A stretch of DNA of 33,703 bases, from the NCBI RefSeq assembly GCF_006538705.1, contig NZ_BJLP01000046.1, positions 1 to 33,703 of the forward strand, read 5' to 3'. Positions 8,256 to 17,046 of the stretch are shown one piece after another (within the stretch, counting starts at the first letter, position 1; each line of letters opens with the position of its first letter). This DNA comes from Cellulomonas uda. Lineage in GTDB: Bacteria > Actinomycetota > Actinomycetes > Actinomycetales > Cellulomonadaceae. The translations under genes were made by a program, and so were the position numbers. The notes beneath the pieces were generated by a model. It was not told the DNA's origin. It worked only from the letters and a program-made list of their open reading frames with translations, and searched no databases.

Positions 8256-9710
8256 GTGGAACTGCACGACTACCTCGGCATCCTGCGCAAGCGGTGGCTC
8301 TCGATCCTGCTCATCACCGTCGTCGCCGCCGGCGCGGCGCTCGGGCTCTCGCTCGCGACGACCCCGCGGTACACCGCGTCCACGCAGCTGTACGTGTCCG
8401 TGCAGGGCGGGGCGACGAGCAGCGACCTGCTCCAGGGCTCGAACTACTCCCGCCAGCAGGTGACGTCCTACACGCAGCTCGTGAAGAGCCCGCTGGTCCT
8501 GGGTCCCGCGATCGACGAGCTGGGGCTCGACGTGACGCCGGCGGACCTGGCGACGCGCGTGAGCGCCAACTCCCCCCTGAACACCTCGCTCATCAACATC
8601 CAGGTCACGGACGTGGAGCCGGCGGTCGCGGCCGCGATCGCGGACACGGTCGCCACGGAGTTCTCCGCGGTGATCGACGAGCTGGAGACCCCGTCCGACG
8701 GCGGCGTGTCGTCGGTGAAGGTCTCGACCGTCCGGCCGGCCGCGGCGCCTCAGTCCCCGTCGTCGCCGAACCTCAAGCTGAACGTCGCGCTCGGCCTGCT
8801 CGTGGGGCTGGCGATCGGTGTGGGCGTCGCGGTGCTGCGCGCGGTGCTCGACACGCGCATCCGCACGGCGCAGGACGTCGCGCAGGTCACGGACGCCGCG
8901 GTGATCGCGACGATCGGGTTCGACGACGACGCCGACGCGCACCCGCTGATCGTGCACAGCTCGCCGCAGTCGGAGCGTGCCGAGGCGCTGCGCCGCCTGC
9001 GCACCAACCTGCAGTTCCTCGACCTCGCGGACCGGCCGCGCTCGATCGTCCTGACCTCGTCGGTCCCGGGTGAGGGCAAGTCCACCACCGCGATCAACCT
9101 CGCGATCACGCTCGCGGACGCCGGTGCGCGGGTCGCGCTCGTGGACGCGGACCTGCGCCGCCCGTCGGTCGCGAAGTACATGGGTCTCGAGGGCGCGGCG
9201 GGGCTGACGACGGTGCTGATCGGCCAGGCCGACGTCGCCGACGTCGTCCAGCCGTGGGGTGTGGCCGACCTGCACGTGCTGACGTCCGGCATGGTCCCGC
9301 CGAATCCGTCGGAGCTGCTGGGCTCCGCGGCGATGGCACGTCTGCTCGACGAGCTCACGGCGCAGTACGACCACGTGATCATCGACGCTCCCCCGCTGCT
9401 GCCCGTCACGGACGCCGCGATCCTCGCGAAGATCTCGGGCGGTGCGCTCGTCATCGCCGGTGCGCAGAAGATCCACCGCGACCAGCTGCGCGAGTCGATG
9501 GGCTCGCTCGAGACGGTCGGTGCGCGCGTGCTGGGCGTGGTGGTCAACGGCCAGAAGCGCGCGGTCGGTGACGCGTACTCGTACTACCACTACCGCTCGG
9601 ACCACTCGTCGGTCAGCCCGCTGCCGACCGCGGGCCGCGACGAGGCCCCGGCGGGCGTGCAGCGCGTGGACGACGAGGCGGGCGCGGCGCGCGCGAAGCA
9701 CTCGGCCTGA
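8256..9710 (+). CDS. Wzz-domain / BY-kinase-type chain-length regulator and tyrosine kinase (484 aa)
   Basis: A fused co-polymerase and kinase controlling exopolysaccharide length and export. A Wzz domain is bounded by two membrane helices (about 14-35 and 174-195) with a proline-containing stretch before the second. The cytoplasmic ATPase domain has Walker A SSVPGEGKSTT (268-278), Walker A' ALVDADLRR (294-302) and Walker B VIIDAPP (374-380), the signature of bacterial tyrosine kinases. Y441, Y443, Y444 and Y446 form a C-terminal tyrosine cluster, the usual autophosphorylation target. GTG at 8256 has GGGAGA eight bases before it; the frame extends upstream but without another good site. A candidate opposing phosphatase lies at 19023. 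Fused one-chain forms are the usual arrangement in actinobacteria. Confidence 0.92.
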   Translation: MELHDYLGILRKRWLSILLITVVAAGAALGLSLATTPRYTASTQLYVSVQGGATSSDLLQGSNYSRQQVTSYTQLVKSPLVLGPAIDELGLDVTPADLATRVSANSPLNTSLINIQVTDVEPAVAAAIADTVATEFSAVIDELETPSDGGVSSVKVSTVRPAAAPQSPSSPNLKLNVALGLLVGLAIGVGVAVLRAVLDTRIRTAQDVAQVTDAAVIATIGFDDDADAHPLIVHSSPQSERAEALRRLRTNLQFLDLADRPRSIVLTSSVPGEGKSTTAINLAITLADAGARVALVDADLRRPSVAKYMGLEGAAGLTTVLIGQADVADVVQPWGVADLHVLTSGMVPPNPSELLGSAAMARLLDELTAQYDHVIIDAPPLLPVTDAAILAKISGGALVIAGAQKIHRDQLRESMGSLETVGARVLGVVVNGQKRAVGDAYSYYHYRSDHSSVSPLPTAGRDEAPAGVQRVDDEAGAARAKHSA

Positions 9711-9727
9711 CCTCGGTACGCACCGGC

Positions 9728-9754
9728 GCCGCCGTCCCCTCCCGGGGCGGCGGC
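9728..9754. terminator. Hairpin between convergent genes
   Basis: GCCGCCG and CCCC pair with GGGG and CGGCGGC around a TCCC loop, with a single T bulge. It fills the 45-base gap between two genes that face each other and has no T-run, as is common in high-GC actinomycetes; probably terminates both. Confidence 0.65.
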
Positions 9755-9755
9755 G

Positions 9756-12700
9756 TCAGTCGTCGAGAGCGACGTCCAGCGTGACCTCCGCGGCGCGCTC
9801 GTCGTCGACGAGCACCGCCTCCACCGCGTAGCGCAGGTCCCAGCGGCCCGCGGCCTGCGCGAGCGCCGCCGCGAGCCCGGCGAGCGTGGTGGCGTGCACC
9901 CGCACCTCGTCGCCCGCGGTGTCGACCCACCACGCGACGCTCACGTGGTCGACGCGCAGGTCCTCGTGCTCGCACCAGTGCTCGGGCGCGCCCGGCAGGA
10001 CGTCCCGCACGGCGCGGGGGACGCGCGCCCGCAGCCCGTCGTCACGGGTCACGACGCCCGCCGCGAGCTCGGACACGCGCGGCAGGTCGAGCGCGCGGGA
10101 CAGCCGCAGCGCGTCGGCGTCGTCACGCGCCGGGACGAGGGCCGCGACGTCGGTCCGCTGACGCCACATGGGGCTCGGTGCGACGGCCGCGTCGTGCGCC
10201 GCGACGACGAGCACGCGCCCCGGTCCGACGACCGCCGGGACCCGCTCGGGCGGCTCGTCGGGCTCCGCGTGCCGCCACACGAGCGCCGCGGCACGCGCCG
10301 GGACCTGCGCACCCACGGCCCACGCGTCCAGCACGTCAGCCCACGCGGCGGGCGTGACGTCCCGCGGGTCGCTCACACCGCCGAGCGCGCGCTGCACCGC
10401 CACGTCGAGGTGCGCCACGGCGGGCGGCGCCGCGGGCAGCAGCGCCCGCAGCGGGCCGTCGCCGACGACGAACGGTCCCTCGACCCCGAGCGGCCCCCGC
10501 TCGCGCAGCCACCACGCGGTGTAGGACGCGGCGCTCGCGCCGTGCTCGCCGCGCACCGGCTCCAGCACCGCGCGGCGCAGGTCCGGCTCCTCGCACAGCT
10601 GCGCGAGCACCTGCGGCCACGCCTCGGTGGCCACCGCGTCGAGGTCCGCCACCGCCGTCACGTCGCCCACGTACGCGCCGGGGCCCAGCACGTCCGTGAG
10701 GTGCTCGAGGTACTGCGGCCAGGCGTCGAGCGCCTGCGCCGTGAGCGCGCCCGGCGCGTCCGGCACGGGCTCCTCGTCGGTCACGACGTCCGGCACCCGC
10801 ACCGTCACGAGCCCCTCGCGCACCCCCGCCGCGACCAGCGTCATGGCACCCCAGCGCTCGACCTGCTCGCTCGCCACCGGCGCCAGGACACGCGCGTCGA
10901 GCACCCGGTGCGCGGGCGAGCCCGGCAGCACCAGCCCGTCCGCGGGCGCCGGCTCCCCGCTCGCGGCGGTCAGGGGCAGCAGCGCGAGCCACTCCCGCAC
11001 GTCGTCGGGCAGCGCGCCCGCGGCACCCGTCGTGGCCGACCAGCGCGCCGGGTCGCGCGGCGGGAGGTGCGCCGCGACGAGCGTGAGCACGGTCGTCGTG
11101 AGGTCCGGCTCGTCGGGGTCGTCGTCCTCGTCCCACGCGAGCACCGCGGCGCGCACGGGCGGCAGCCGCAGGAGCCCGACCGCGTCGGGGCACTGCGCGC
11201 CGAGCCGCTCGAGCAGCGGGTGCGCCACGGCCGGGTCGACCACGCGCACGCCCCACCGCGCGAGCGTGCCGAGCACGGGCGTCACGGCCTCGGTGAGCGG
11301 CCCCGCGAGCACCAGCGCGCCCCGCACGCCGCGCACCACGCGCCCGTCCGCGAGCGGCACCGGCAGGTTCGCGAGCGCCTCGACCCCCGCCGGGTCACCC
11401 GCCGCGAGCTCGCCGAGCGCCGTGTACAGCCCGCGCCAGTCGTCGTCCGCCGCCGGGAGCTCCTCCACCACGTCCGCGAGCGTGCGGACCTCGACGCCCA
11501 CCGCGCGCGCCTGCGTGTGCCGTCCCGCGGGCACGACGACGAGCGCACCCACGCGCCGCCCCACCGCGGCGAGCGCCTCGGGCGGGCCGGCCCCCACCAC
11601 GGCCACGGCGTGCCGCGGCGCGACGCGCTCCGGCGAGCCGGCCGCGGTCAGCACCGGTGCGGCGGCCAGCGCGTCGAGCAGCAGCGGACGCAGCACCGCG
11701 TCCAGCGGGCCCGCGGGCAACGCCGTGGGCACCAGCGTGAGCGGGTCGACGCCGTGCTCCGCGAGCTCGAGCGCCAGGTCCGCGTACACGTCCGCGGCGT
11801 GCCGCAGCACCCGGTCCGTGAGCGGGCCGGTGGCGACGTGCCGCCGCGTCGGGTCGAGCGGGAGAGTCGCGACGAGCAGCGCCGGCACGTCGAGCGGCTC
11901 GTCCGTGGGCGTGGGCGCGTGCACCGTCCGGGGCCCCGCCGCGCGCGCGGCCGCGACCGCGAACGGGTCCGCGCCCTCGCGCGGCACCGCCGCCGAGCGC
12001 GGCAGCGCCCACGTCACGCGCCAGCGCGTCGCGTCACGCTCCTCGACCGGCCGGCCCGCGAGCACGTCCCGCGGCACGTCCCCCTCCGCCGCCGCGACGA
12101 ACCACCGTGCCGCGACGTCCGCGATCCGCCGGGGCCCGCCGTCGGACGTCTCGTCCTCGACGACGACCTCCGTGAGGCCGGGCAGCGCGAGCAGCAACGC
12201 GTCGTCCACGGCGTGCAGCAGCGCGCGCACCTCGTCCGCCGCGACCTCGTCGCGCAGCAGCAGCACCACCGCCGTGTCGAAGCCCTCGGGCGGGCGTCCC
12301 TGCGCCGCGAACGGCAGCCGCAGCGCCGGCAGCGACCCGTCGCGCCGCACGAGCTCCTGCGCCAGCGCCGGGACCTCCGCCGCGAGCGTCGCCAGCTCGG
12401 TGGCCGCGTCCTGCAGCGAGAACCGCACCGCGCCCGACGACGAGAGCACCGAGATCTCGTCGGACACCGCGCGCACCGCCGCGAACCCGACCCCGAACCG
12501 TCCGACGACCCCCGCGTGGCCACGCTTCGCGGACGCGCGCATCGACGCGAGCGCCGCGACGCCCTCCTCGTCGAGAGGTGCGCCCGTGTTCGCCGCGACG
12601 AGCGTGGTGCCCTCGTCCGTGCGGGTCAGCCGCAGCAGCAGCCGCCCGGGCACGCCCGCGCGCACCGCCGCGTCGGCCGCGTTCTGGGCGAGCTCGACGA

Positions 12701-12836
12701 CCACGCGGTCGCGGTAGTAGCCGCGCGCGTGGTCCTCCTCGACGTTCGCGTCCTCGCGCAGCCGCGCCGGGGACGTGCGCCACGCGGTCAGGACCGCCGC
12801 ACGCAGCGCGGCGGTGCCGAACGCGTCCGGGCTCAC
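9756..12836 (-). CDS. Sacsin/Hsp90-like ATP-binding protein (1026 aa)
   Basis: The N-terminal 200 residues carry a GHKL-type ATP site: VVVELAQNAADAAVR (about 45-59) matches the N-box of sacsin/Hsp90-type ATPases, and VVGRFGVGFAAVR (about 110-122) the glycine-rich lid. The remaining 800 residues are Ala/Leu/Val-rich with repeated short domains and no catalytic motif I recognise. No membrane segment or signal peptide is visible, so it should be cytosolic. The GTG start at 12836 overlaps the stop of the DUF3027 gene (GTGA). Proteins of this type are widespread in actinobacteria but, to my knowledge, uncharacterised; the fold suggests chaperone- or MORC-like ATP-driven action. Coupling to a cold-shock-domain protein hints at a stress or RNA role, which is inference. 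The long open frame on the opposite strand (9894-13562) is a composition artefact. Confidence 0.85.
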   Translation of the reverse strand: MSPDAFGTAALRAAVLTAWRTSPARLREDANVEEDHARGYYRDRVVVELAQNAADAAVRAGVPGRLLLRLTRTDEGTTLVAANTGAPLDEEGVAALASMRASAKRGHAGVVGRFGVGFAAVRAVSDEISVLSSSGAVRFSLQDAATELATLAAEVPALAQELVRRDGSLPALRLPFAAQGRPPEGFDTAVVLLLRDEVAADEVRALLHAVDDALLLALPGLTEVVVEDETSDGGPRRIADVAARWFVAAAEGDVPRDVLAGRPVEERDATRWRVTWALPRSAAVPREGADPFAVAAARAAGPRTVHAPTPTDEPLDVPALLVATLPLDPTRRHVATGPLTDRVLRHAADVYADLALELAEHGVDPLTLVPTALPAGPLDAVLRPLLLDALAAAPVLTAAGSPERVAPRHAVAVVGAGPPEALAAVGRRVGALVVVPAGRHTQARAVGVEVRTLADVVEELPAADDDWRGLYTALGELAAGDPAGVEALANLPVPLADGRVVRGVRGALVLAGPLTEAVTPVLGTLARWGVRVVDPAVAHPLLERLGAQCPDAVGLLRLPPVRAAVLAWDEDDDPDEPDLTTTVLTLVAAHLPPRDPARWSATTGAAGALPDDVREWLALLPLTAASGEPAPADGLVLPGSPAHRVLDARVLAPVASEQVERWGAMTLVAAGVREGLVTVRVPDVVTDEEPVPDAPGALTAQALDAWPQYLEHLTDVLGPGAYVGDVTAVADLDAVATEAWPQVLAQLCEEPDLRRAVLEPVRGEHGASAASYTAWWLRERGPLGVEGPFVVGDGPLRALLPAAPPAVAHLDVAVQRALGGVSDPRDVTPAAWADVLDAWAVGAQVPARAAALVWRHAEPDEPPERVPAVVGPGRVLVVAAHDAAVAPSPMWRQRTDVAALVPARDDADALRLSRALDLPRVSELAAGVVTRDDGLRARVPRAVRDVLPGAPEHWCEHEDLRVDHVSVAWWVDTAGDEVRVHATTLAGLAAALAQAAGRWDLRYAVEAVLVDDERAAEVTLDVALDD

Positions 12837-13732
12837 CGCTCCAGTTCGGGCTGGTCGGCCGTCACCGGCTGGTCCGGCTGGTCCGGGTGGTCCGGCACCG
12901 GCTCGGTCGCGTCGGCCCCCTCGACGACGACCTGCGGCTCGTCGGGGGTCGCCGCCTCGTCCGCCTCGGGCGGCGCGGCCGCCGGGACGAGCTCGACGCG
13001 CATCTCGTCGATCAGCGGGTCCGGTGCGGGCCAGTCGCTCGCGACGGGCTCGACGTCGGTCTCCGAGTGCGCACCGCACCCGTGGTCGAGCGAGACGACC
13101 TTGCCGTCGTCGGGCGACCACGCGTTCGCGCACACCCCGAACACGGTGCCCAGCGCACCCTGCAGCGGCACCAGGAACCCGCACGACCAGCACGCGCCCG
13201 ACGACGCGAGGGAACCCGCGCTCGTCGGACCGCGCGACCCGCGGTACCAGCGCTCGGCCGCCTCGTCACGGCCCTGCGGCGAGAGCACCCGCACACGCGC
13301 GAGCGCCAGCTCGTCGATCGCGACCTCGTCGAGCTCCGGGTCGCCCGAGGGCGTCCAGCCGGGCTCGAGGCGCGGGTCGTCCGCACGGAACGGCAGCACG
13401 TCACCCGGGCCGATGTCCCCCGGGCGCAGCCGCTGGGACCACGGGACCCACGGCTGGCCGAGGATCGCGTCCGGCCCCGGCAGCAGCTCCGCCTCGCAGA
13501 CCGTCGCGGTGCGGCCGCGCGGCACACGCGCGACCGTGACCGTCCACTCCCACCCGCGGTAGCCGCGCGCGAGGCACGCGAACCGGTGCGAGACGAGGCG
13601 CTCGCCCTCGACGACCACGCCCAGGTGCTCACCCACGTCCGACGCGTCGGACGCGATCTCGACCGCGACCTCGCGCGCGAGGTCCACCGCCGAGCCGAGC
13701 ACGGCGTCACGGGTCCTCGTGGCGGTCGCCAC
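12833..13732 (-). CDS. DUF3027 family protein (299 aa)
   Basis: Recognised as the actinobacterial DUF3027 family by its overall sequence (FACLARGYRGWEW, WVPWSQRLRPGDIGPGDVLP, the RWYRGSRGP stretch) and its position beside a cold-shock protein. A compact cysteine region near residues 190-235 (CWSCGFLVPL, GVCANAWSPDDG, DHGCGAH) could bind zinc. The last 60 residues are low-complexity, rich in Glu, Asp, Pro and Val, and probably disordered. GTG at 13732 lies two bases after the upstream stop, with GAGGG in front; the stop overlaps the next start (GTGA). The function is unknown; co-translation with the ATPase suggests they act together. Confidence 0.85.
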   Translation of the reverse strand: MATATRTRDAVLGSAVDLAREVAVEIASDASDVGEHLGVVVEGERLVSHRFACLARGYRGWEWTVTVARVPRGRTATVCEAELLPGPDAILGQPWVPWSQRLRPGDIGPGDVLPFRADDPRLEPGWTPSGDPELDEVAIDELALARVRVLSPQGRDEAAERWYRGSRGPTSAGSLASSGACWSCGFLVPLQGALGTVFGVCANAWSPDDGKVVSLDHGCGAHSETDVEPVASDWPAPDPLIDEMRVELVPAAAPPEADEAATPDEPQVVVEGADATEPVPDHPDQPDQPVTADQPELER

Positions 13733-13734
13733 CC

Positions 13735-14118
13735 TCAGCCCTCGAGCTCGTCGGCGACGGCGCGCAGCGCCTGCGCGTACGCCTTGCCGCGCGACGGGTC
13801 CGGGTACCGACCGCGCCGCAGGTCGCCACCGACCCGGTCGAGCACCTTGATGAGGTCCTCGACCACGACCACCATCTCGTCGGGCTTGCGACGCTGCACC
13901 TTGGCGACCGACGGGATCGGGTCCAGGAGCTTGACGGACAGCGCCTGCGGGCCGCGCTTGCCGTCGGCCACGCCGAAGTCCACCTTGGCGCCCGGCTTGG
14001 GCGCGGTCACGCCCGCGGGCAGCGCCGACGCGTGCAGGAAGACCTCGCCGCCGTCGTCGGACGCGATGAAGCCGAACCCTCGCTCGGTGTCGAACCACTT
14101 GACCTTGCCGGTAGGCAC
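13735..14118 (-). CDS. Cold-shock-domain protein with C-terminal extension (127 aa)
   Basis: Residues 1-66 form a cold-shock domain, an OB fold that binds single-stranded nucleic acid: GKVKWFDTERGFGFI contains RNP1 and EVFLHASAL contains RNP2. Typical CspA proteins are about 67 residues; here some 60 extra residues (DEMVVVVEDLIKVLDRVGG, then a basic stretch) form probable helices. GTG at 14118 is preceded by AGGGG at eight bases. First gene of a three-gene operon with DUF3027 and the sacsin-like ATPase, divergent from the CAP-domain gene. The extension could be a protein-protein contact with its operon partners (inference). Confidence 0.92.
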   Translation of the reverse strand: MPTGKVKWFDTERGFGFIASDDGGEVFLHASALPAGVTAPKPGAKVDFGVADGKRGPQALSVKLLDPIPSVAKVQRRKPDEMVVVVEDLIKVLDRVGGDLRRGRYPDPSRGKAYAQALRAVADELEG

Positions 14119-14163
14119 GGCAGACCCCTGTCGTGAGAAGAACTACGTCGAGGCAAGGCTACC

Positions 14164-14192
14164 GGGCCGGGCACGTCCTTTCGTGCCGGGCC
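14164..14192. other. Inverted repeat in the divergent leader region
   Basis: GGCACG and CGTGCC pair around a TCCTTT loop, extended by GGCC/GGCC beyond one G-G mismatch. It lies between the cold-shock gene and the CAP-domain gene, immediately upstream of the latter's putative leaderless promoter. It could be an operator or a leader structure of the cold-shock transcript. Confidence 0.35.
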
Positions 14193-14206
14193 ACCGTCCG
14201 CCGTGC

Positions 14207-14212
14207 GACGAT
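14207..14212 (+). promoter_or_regulatory. Possible -10 box of a leaderless transcript (CAP gene)
   Basis: TGC followed by GACGAT, with seven bases to the ATG at 14220 and no clear ribosome site. This spacing would put the transcript start on the start codon. Confidence 0.4.
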
Positions 14213-14219
14213 CGCCGGG

Positions 14220-14759
14220 ATGAGCCGGCAGACACCGACCCGACCCGGGCTCGCCGTGCTCGTCGCGGCCGTCCTGGTCGCGGCGCTGCTCGCGGGGGCC
14301 GCGGTGCTCGTCGCACGCCGCGACACCGGTCCGGCCGCGCCGTCGTCGGACCCCGCCCCCTCGCGTCCCGCCCCCTCGTCGTACGCGGACGTGGACCCCG
14401 ACGCCTACGCCGCCGAGCTGCTCGCGGCGGCGCGCGCCGCGCACGTCGCGGCCGGGCTGCCCGCGTGGCAGGACGCGCCGTGCGTCGGCGACCTCGCCCG
14501 CGACCGGGCACGCGCGCTCGTCGGCGCCGAGCTCACGCACGCCCCGCTCAAGGACGTGCTCACCGCGTGCGCGCCGCTCACCACCGCCGCCGAGAACCTC
14601 AGCCGCGGAGCGGCACCCGCCGCCGACGTCGTCGCCGCGTGGGACCGCTCGCCCGGCCACCGCGCCAACCTCGAGGACCCCGCCCTCACCGGCGCCCGCG
14701 CCGGGTGCGTGCACGACGGCGACCAACTCGTCTGCTCGCTCGTGCTCGTCGGCCCCTGA
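14220..14759 (+). CDS. CAP-domain (SCP/PR1-like) membrane-anchored protein (179 aa)
   Basis: One N-terminal hydrophobic segment (residues 11-32) after a short basic start suggests a signal anchor. A Pro/Ser-rich spacer (about 38-55) follows, then a CAP domain outside the cell: LTHAPLKDVL holds the first His, AAENLSRG the conserved Glu-Asn, and WDRSPGHRANLEDP the second His block. Two Cys pairs (APCVGD, LTACAP, AGCVHD, VCSLV) probably form disulphides. The domain is short for the family. ATG at 14220 has no good ribosome site but a -10-like box seven bases upstream, so the mRNA may be leaderless. The role of bacterial CAP proteins is mostly unknown; proposals include lipid, glycan or peptide binding. 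Confidence 0.82.
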   Translation: MSRQTPTRPGLAVLVAAVLVAALLAGAAVLVARRDTGPAAPSSDPAPSRPAPSSYADVDPDAYAAELLAAARAAHVAAGLPAWQDAPCVGDLARDRARALVGAELTHAPLKDVLTACAPLTTAAENLSRGAAPAADVVAAWDRSPGHRANLEDPALTGARAGCVHDGDQLVCSLVLVGP

Positions 14760-14874
14760 CCTGCACCGACGCCACCCACGAGGGACGTCGGGCGCGAGCA
14801 GTCGCCTTGTCAGTTGCCCCCTGCTACGTTCGGCATTCACCGGGACGAGTGGCAGCCACACGGGGGGATGGCCC

Positions 14875-16368
14875 ATGACGTCGACGACACACCCATCTGT
14901 CCGTGGCCGCCGTCCGACGCTCACGGCGACCAGCCCGCCGGGCGCGCTCACCGCCTGGAGCGGCCCGTACGCGCGGCGCATCGCCACCACCGACGCGCTC
15001 GCGATCGTCACCGCCGTGGCCGTCGCCTACGCCCTGCAGTTCCCGCTGCGCTCGTCGGTCGCCGTGTCCGGCGAGTACTCGCCCAGCTACCTCGCCGTCT
15101 CGGCCGTGCTGTGCGCCGCCTGGTTCACGCTCCTGACCATCGGCCGCACGCGCGACCGCCGCCTCCTCGGCTCCGGGTCCGAGGAGCTCGCGCGCGTGTG
15201 CGTCGTGACGTGGCACCTGTTCGCGGGCATCGCGATCATCGGCTTCCTCGCACGCATGGACCTCGGACGCGGGTTCCTCGCCATCGTCGCGCCCCTCGGG
15301 CTCGCGCTGCTCCTGACGTCCCGGCTCGTCTGGCGGCGCGCCCTGCACCGGCGCCGCGACGCGGGGCTCGACGTGAGCCCCGTGCTCGTCGTCGGACCGC
15401 GGCACAAGGTCGCGACCCTCGTCGAGGAGTTCCACCGCAACCCGCGCGCCGGCTACCGCGTGATCGGCGCGTGCCTGTCCGAGACGGACACGGCCGCACC
15501 CGAGGTCGCAGGCGTCCGCGTGCTCGGCACCCACGCGCAGGCCGCGACCATCGCGCGCCGCGAGCGCGTCGCCGCGGTCGCGGTCGCGGGCGCCGACGTC
15601 ATGACGGCCGACGCGGTGCGCCGACTCGGCTGGGACCTCGAGGGCACCGGGATCGACCTCGCCCTGACGCTCGCACTCACCGACGTCGCCGGCCCGCGCG
15701 TGCTCATGCGCCCCGTCAACGGCCTGCCGCTCATGTACGTCGACGAGCCGCGGTTCAGCGGCTCGCGGTACGCCGTGAAGTCGTCGTTCGACTGGTGCAC
15801 CGCGCTGGTGCTGACCGTCCTGCTCGCGCCGCTCCTGCTCGCGCTCGCCCTGGCCGTCAAGCTCAGCAGCCCCGGCCCCGTGCTGTACGCGCAGGAACGC
15901 ATCGGCAAGGACGGCGAGCGGTTCCGCATGCTCAAGTTCCGCTCGATGCGCGTGGGCGCGCACGACGAGCTCGCCGCGGTCCTCGCCGCGCAGGGGGTCG
16001 ACGGCGTCGGGGCGTTCTACAAGCCGCGCGACGACCCGCGCGTCACTCGCGTGGGCCGCGTCCTGCGCCGGTTCTCGCTCGACGAGCTCCCGCAGCTCGT
16101 CAACGTGCTGCGCGGCGACATGAGCCTCGTCGGGCCGCGCCCGCAGATCGAGGCGGAGGTCGCGACGTACGACCGCGTCGCCCACCGGCGGCTGCTGGTA
16201 CGGCCCGGCCTGACCGGGCTGTGGCAGGTCTCCGGCCGCTCGAGCCTCGACCCGCGCACCGCCATGCGCCTCGACGTCGCGTACGTCGAGAACTGGACGC
16301 TCGTGGGGGACGTGCTGATCCTCGCGCGGACCGTGCGCGCGGTGCTCGCCCGCGAGGGCGCGTTCTGA
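14875..16368 (+). CDS. Polyprenyl-phosphate sugar-phosphate transferase, second copy (497 aa)
   Basis: A paralogue of the enzyme at 6421-7956, with the same architecture: Thr/Pro-rich tail, four or five membrane helices (about 35-155), a Rossmann-like middle part ([13 protein letters not shown]), then the sugar transferase domain with [25 protein letters not shown] and [13 protein letters not shown]. Both copies share the block [12 protein letters not shown], unusual enough to show common descent. The catalytic residues look intact, so it should also charge undecaprenyl phosphate. ATG at 14875 follows GGGGGG by seven bases; the ATG at 14868 is out of frame. It stands alone between a CAP gene and a convergent surface-protein gene. 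It may start a second polymer or back up the first copy. Confidence 0.92.
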   Translation: MTSTTHPSVRGRRPTLTATSPPGALTAWSGPYARRIATTDALAIVTAVAVAYALQFPLRSSVAVSGEYSPSYLAVSAVLCAAWFTLLTIGRTRDRRLLGSGSEELARVCVVTWHLFAGIAIIGFLARMDLGRGFLAIVAPLGLALLLTSRLVWRRALHRRRDAGLDVSPVLVVGPRHKVATLVEEFHRNPRAGYRVIGACLSETDTAAPEVAGVRVLGTHAQAATIARRERVAAVAVAGADVMTADAVRRLGWDLEGTGIDLALTLALTDVAGPRVLMRPVNGLPLMYVDEPRFSGSRYAVKSSFDWCTALVLTVLLAPLLLALALAVKLSSPGPVLYAQERIGKDGERFRMLKFRSMRVGAHDELAAVLAAQGVDGVGAFYKPRDDPRVTRVGRVLRRFSLDELPQLVNVLRGDMSLVGPRPQIEAEVATYDRVAHRRLLVRPGLTGLWQVSGRSSLDPRTAMRLDVAYVENWTLVGDVLILARTVRAVLAREGAF

Positions 16369-16409
16369 CGCACCCGGCCCCGGCGCACCCGCCGGACCTG
16401 CGGGCACGG

Positions 16410-16443
16410 CGAGGGGGAGGGTCCGCCGGGACCCTCCCCCTCG
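16410..16443. terminator. Strong bidirectional hairpin terminator
   Basis: A perfect 15-bp stem (CGAGGGGGAGGGTCC pairing with GGACCCTCCCCCTCG) around a GCCG loop, in the 84-base gap between convergent genes. It lacks a T-run. Confidence 0.85.
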
Positions 16444-16452
16444 TGTGACGCC

Positions 16453-16974
16453 TCAGCCGTGCGCGTGCTGGCGACGCCGCGCGTAGACCACCGCACCGCT
16501 CCCCAGCACCAGGACCGCGCCCGCGCCGAGCGCGAGCGGCAGGACCTCCGAGCCCGTGGACGACAGGTTGCCGCCCGGCGCCTCGGCGATGCTGCCCGCG
16601 ACCTGGAACGTCTGCGTGCTGAGCACCTCACCCGACTCCGTGTCCGTCACGACCGCCGTGAACGTGCCCGCCTGGTTCAACGTCACGGTGAACACCGCCA
16701 CCCCGGACGCGTCCGTCGTGCGCGTGAGCGACTTGGTCCCGGCGATCTGGATGGCGGAGTCCGGGATGTTCGCGCTCGACGTGATGGTCAGCGTGACGCC
16801 GGCACCCGCCGGGCCCACGACCCTGATGGTGAAGCTCTGCCCCGGGGCGGGCGTCGTGGTCGACGCCGTCCCCGTGTCCGTGTAGTCCTCCGCGCCGTAC
16901 CCGAAGGCCACGGACGGGGACAGCACGAGCGCCCCCACGATGGCGGCCGATGCGACCGCGCGACGCACTCTCAT
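16453..16974 (-). CDS. Small secreted surface protein with LPXTG-like sorting signal (173 aa)
   Basis: A signal peptide (residues 1 to about 26, basic start, hydrophobic core, cut near AFG-YGAED) is followed by a Thr/Ser/Val-rich beta-type domain of about 100 residues. The C-terminus has the three-part wall-sorting layout: LSSTG (137-141), a hydrophobic stretch (145-165) and ARRRQ. The usual proline of LPXTG is replaced by Ser, so anchoring by a sortase is likely but not certain; no sortase is in the window. ATG at 16974 follows GGGGGGAG. It lies next to the DUF4012 gene, 72 bases from its stop and in the same direction. The middle domain resembles Ig-like/invasin repeats in composition only; its function is unknown. 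Confidence 0.75.
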   Translation of the reverse strand: MRVRRAVASAAIVGALVLSPSVAFGYGAEDYTDTGTASTTTPAPGQSFTIRVVGPAGAGVTLTITSSANIPDSAIQIAGTKSLTRTTDASGVAVFTVTLNQAGTFTAVVTDTESGEVLSTQTFQVAGSIAEAPGGNLSSTGSEVLPLALGAGAVLVLGSGAVVYARRRQHAHG

Positions 16975-17046
16975 GACATCTCCCCCCTGATGACTGACTG
17001 GCCCGCGATCCGTCGCCTAGGGCGACGACCGGTCGCAATCAGGACA

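Noticed and set aside
9894..13562. A 1222-codon open frame on the plus strand
   Set aside because: It is antisense to the sacsin-like/DUF3027 operon, is built mainly of Arg, His, Gly and Ala, and has no domain; long antisense frames are expected at this GC content.
14807..14830. TTGTCA and TACGTT before the second sugar transferase as a -35/-10 pair
   Set aside because: The spacer is only 12 bases, too short for a normal promoter; no better pair was seen.
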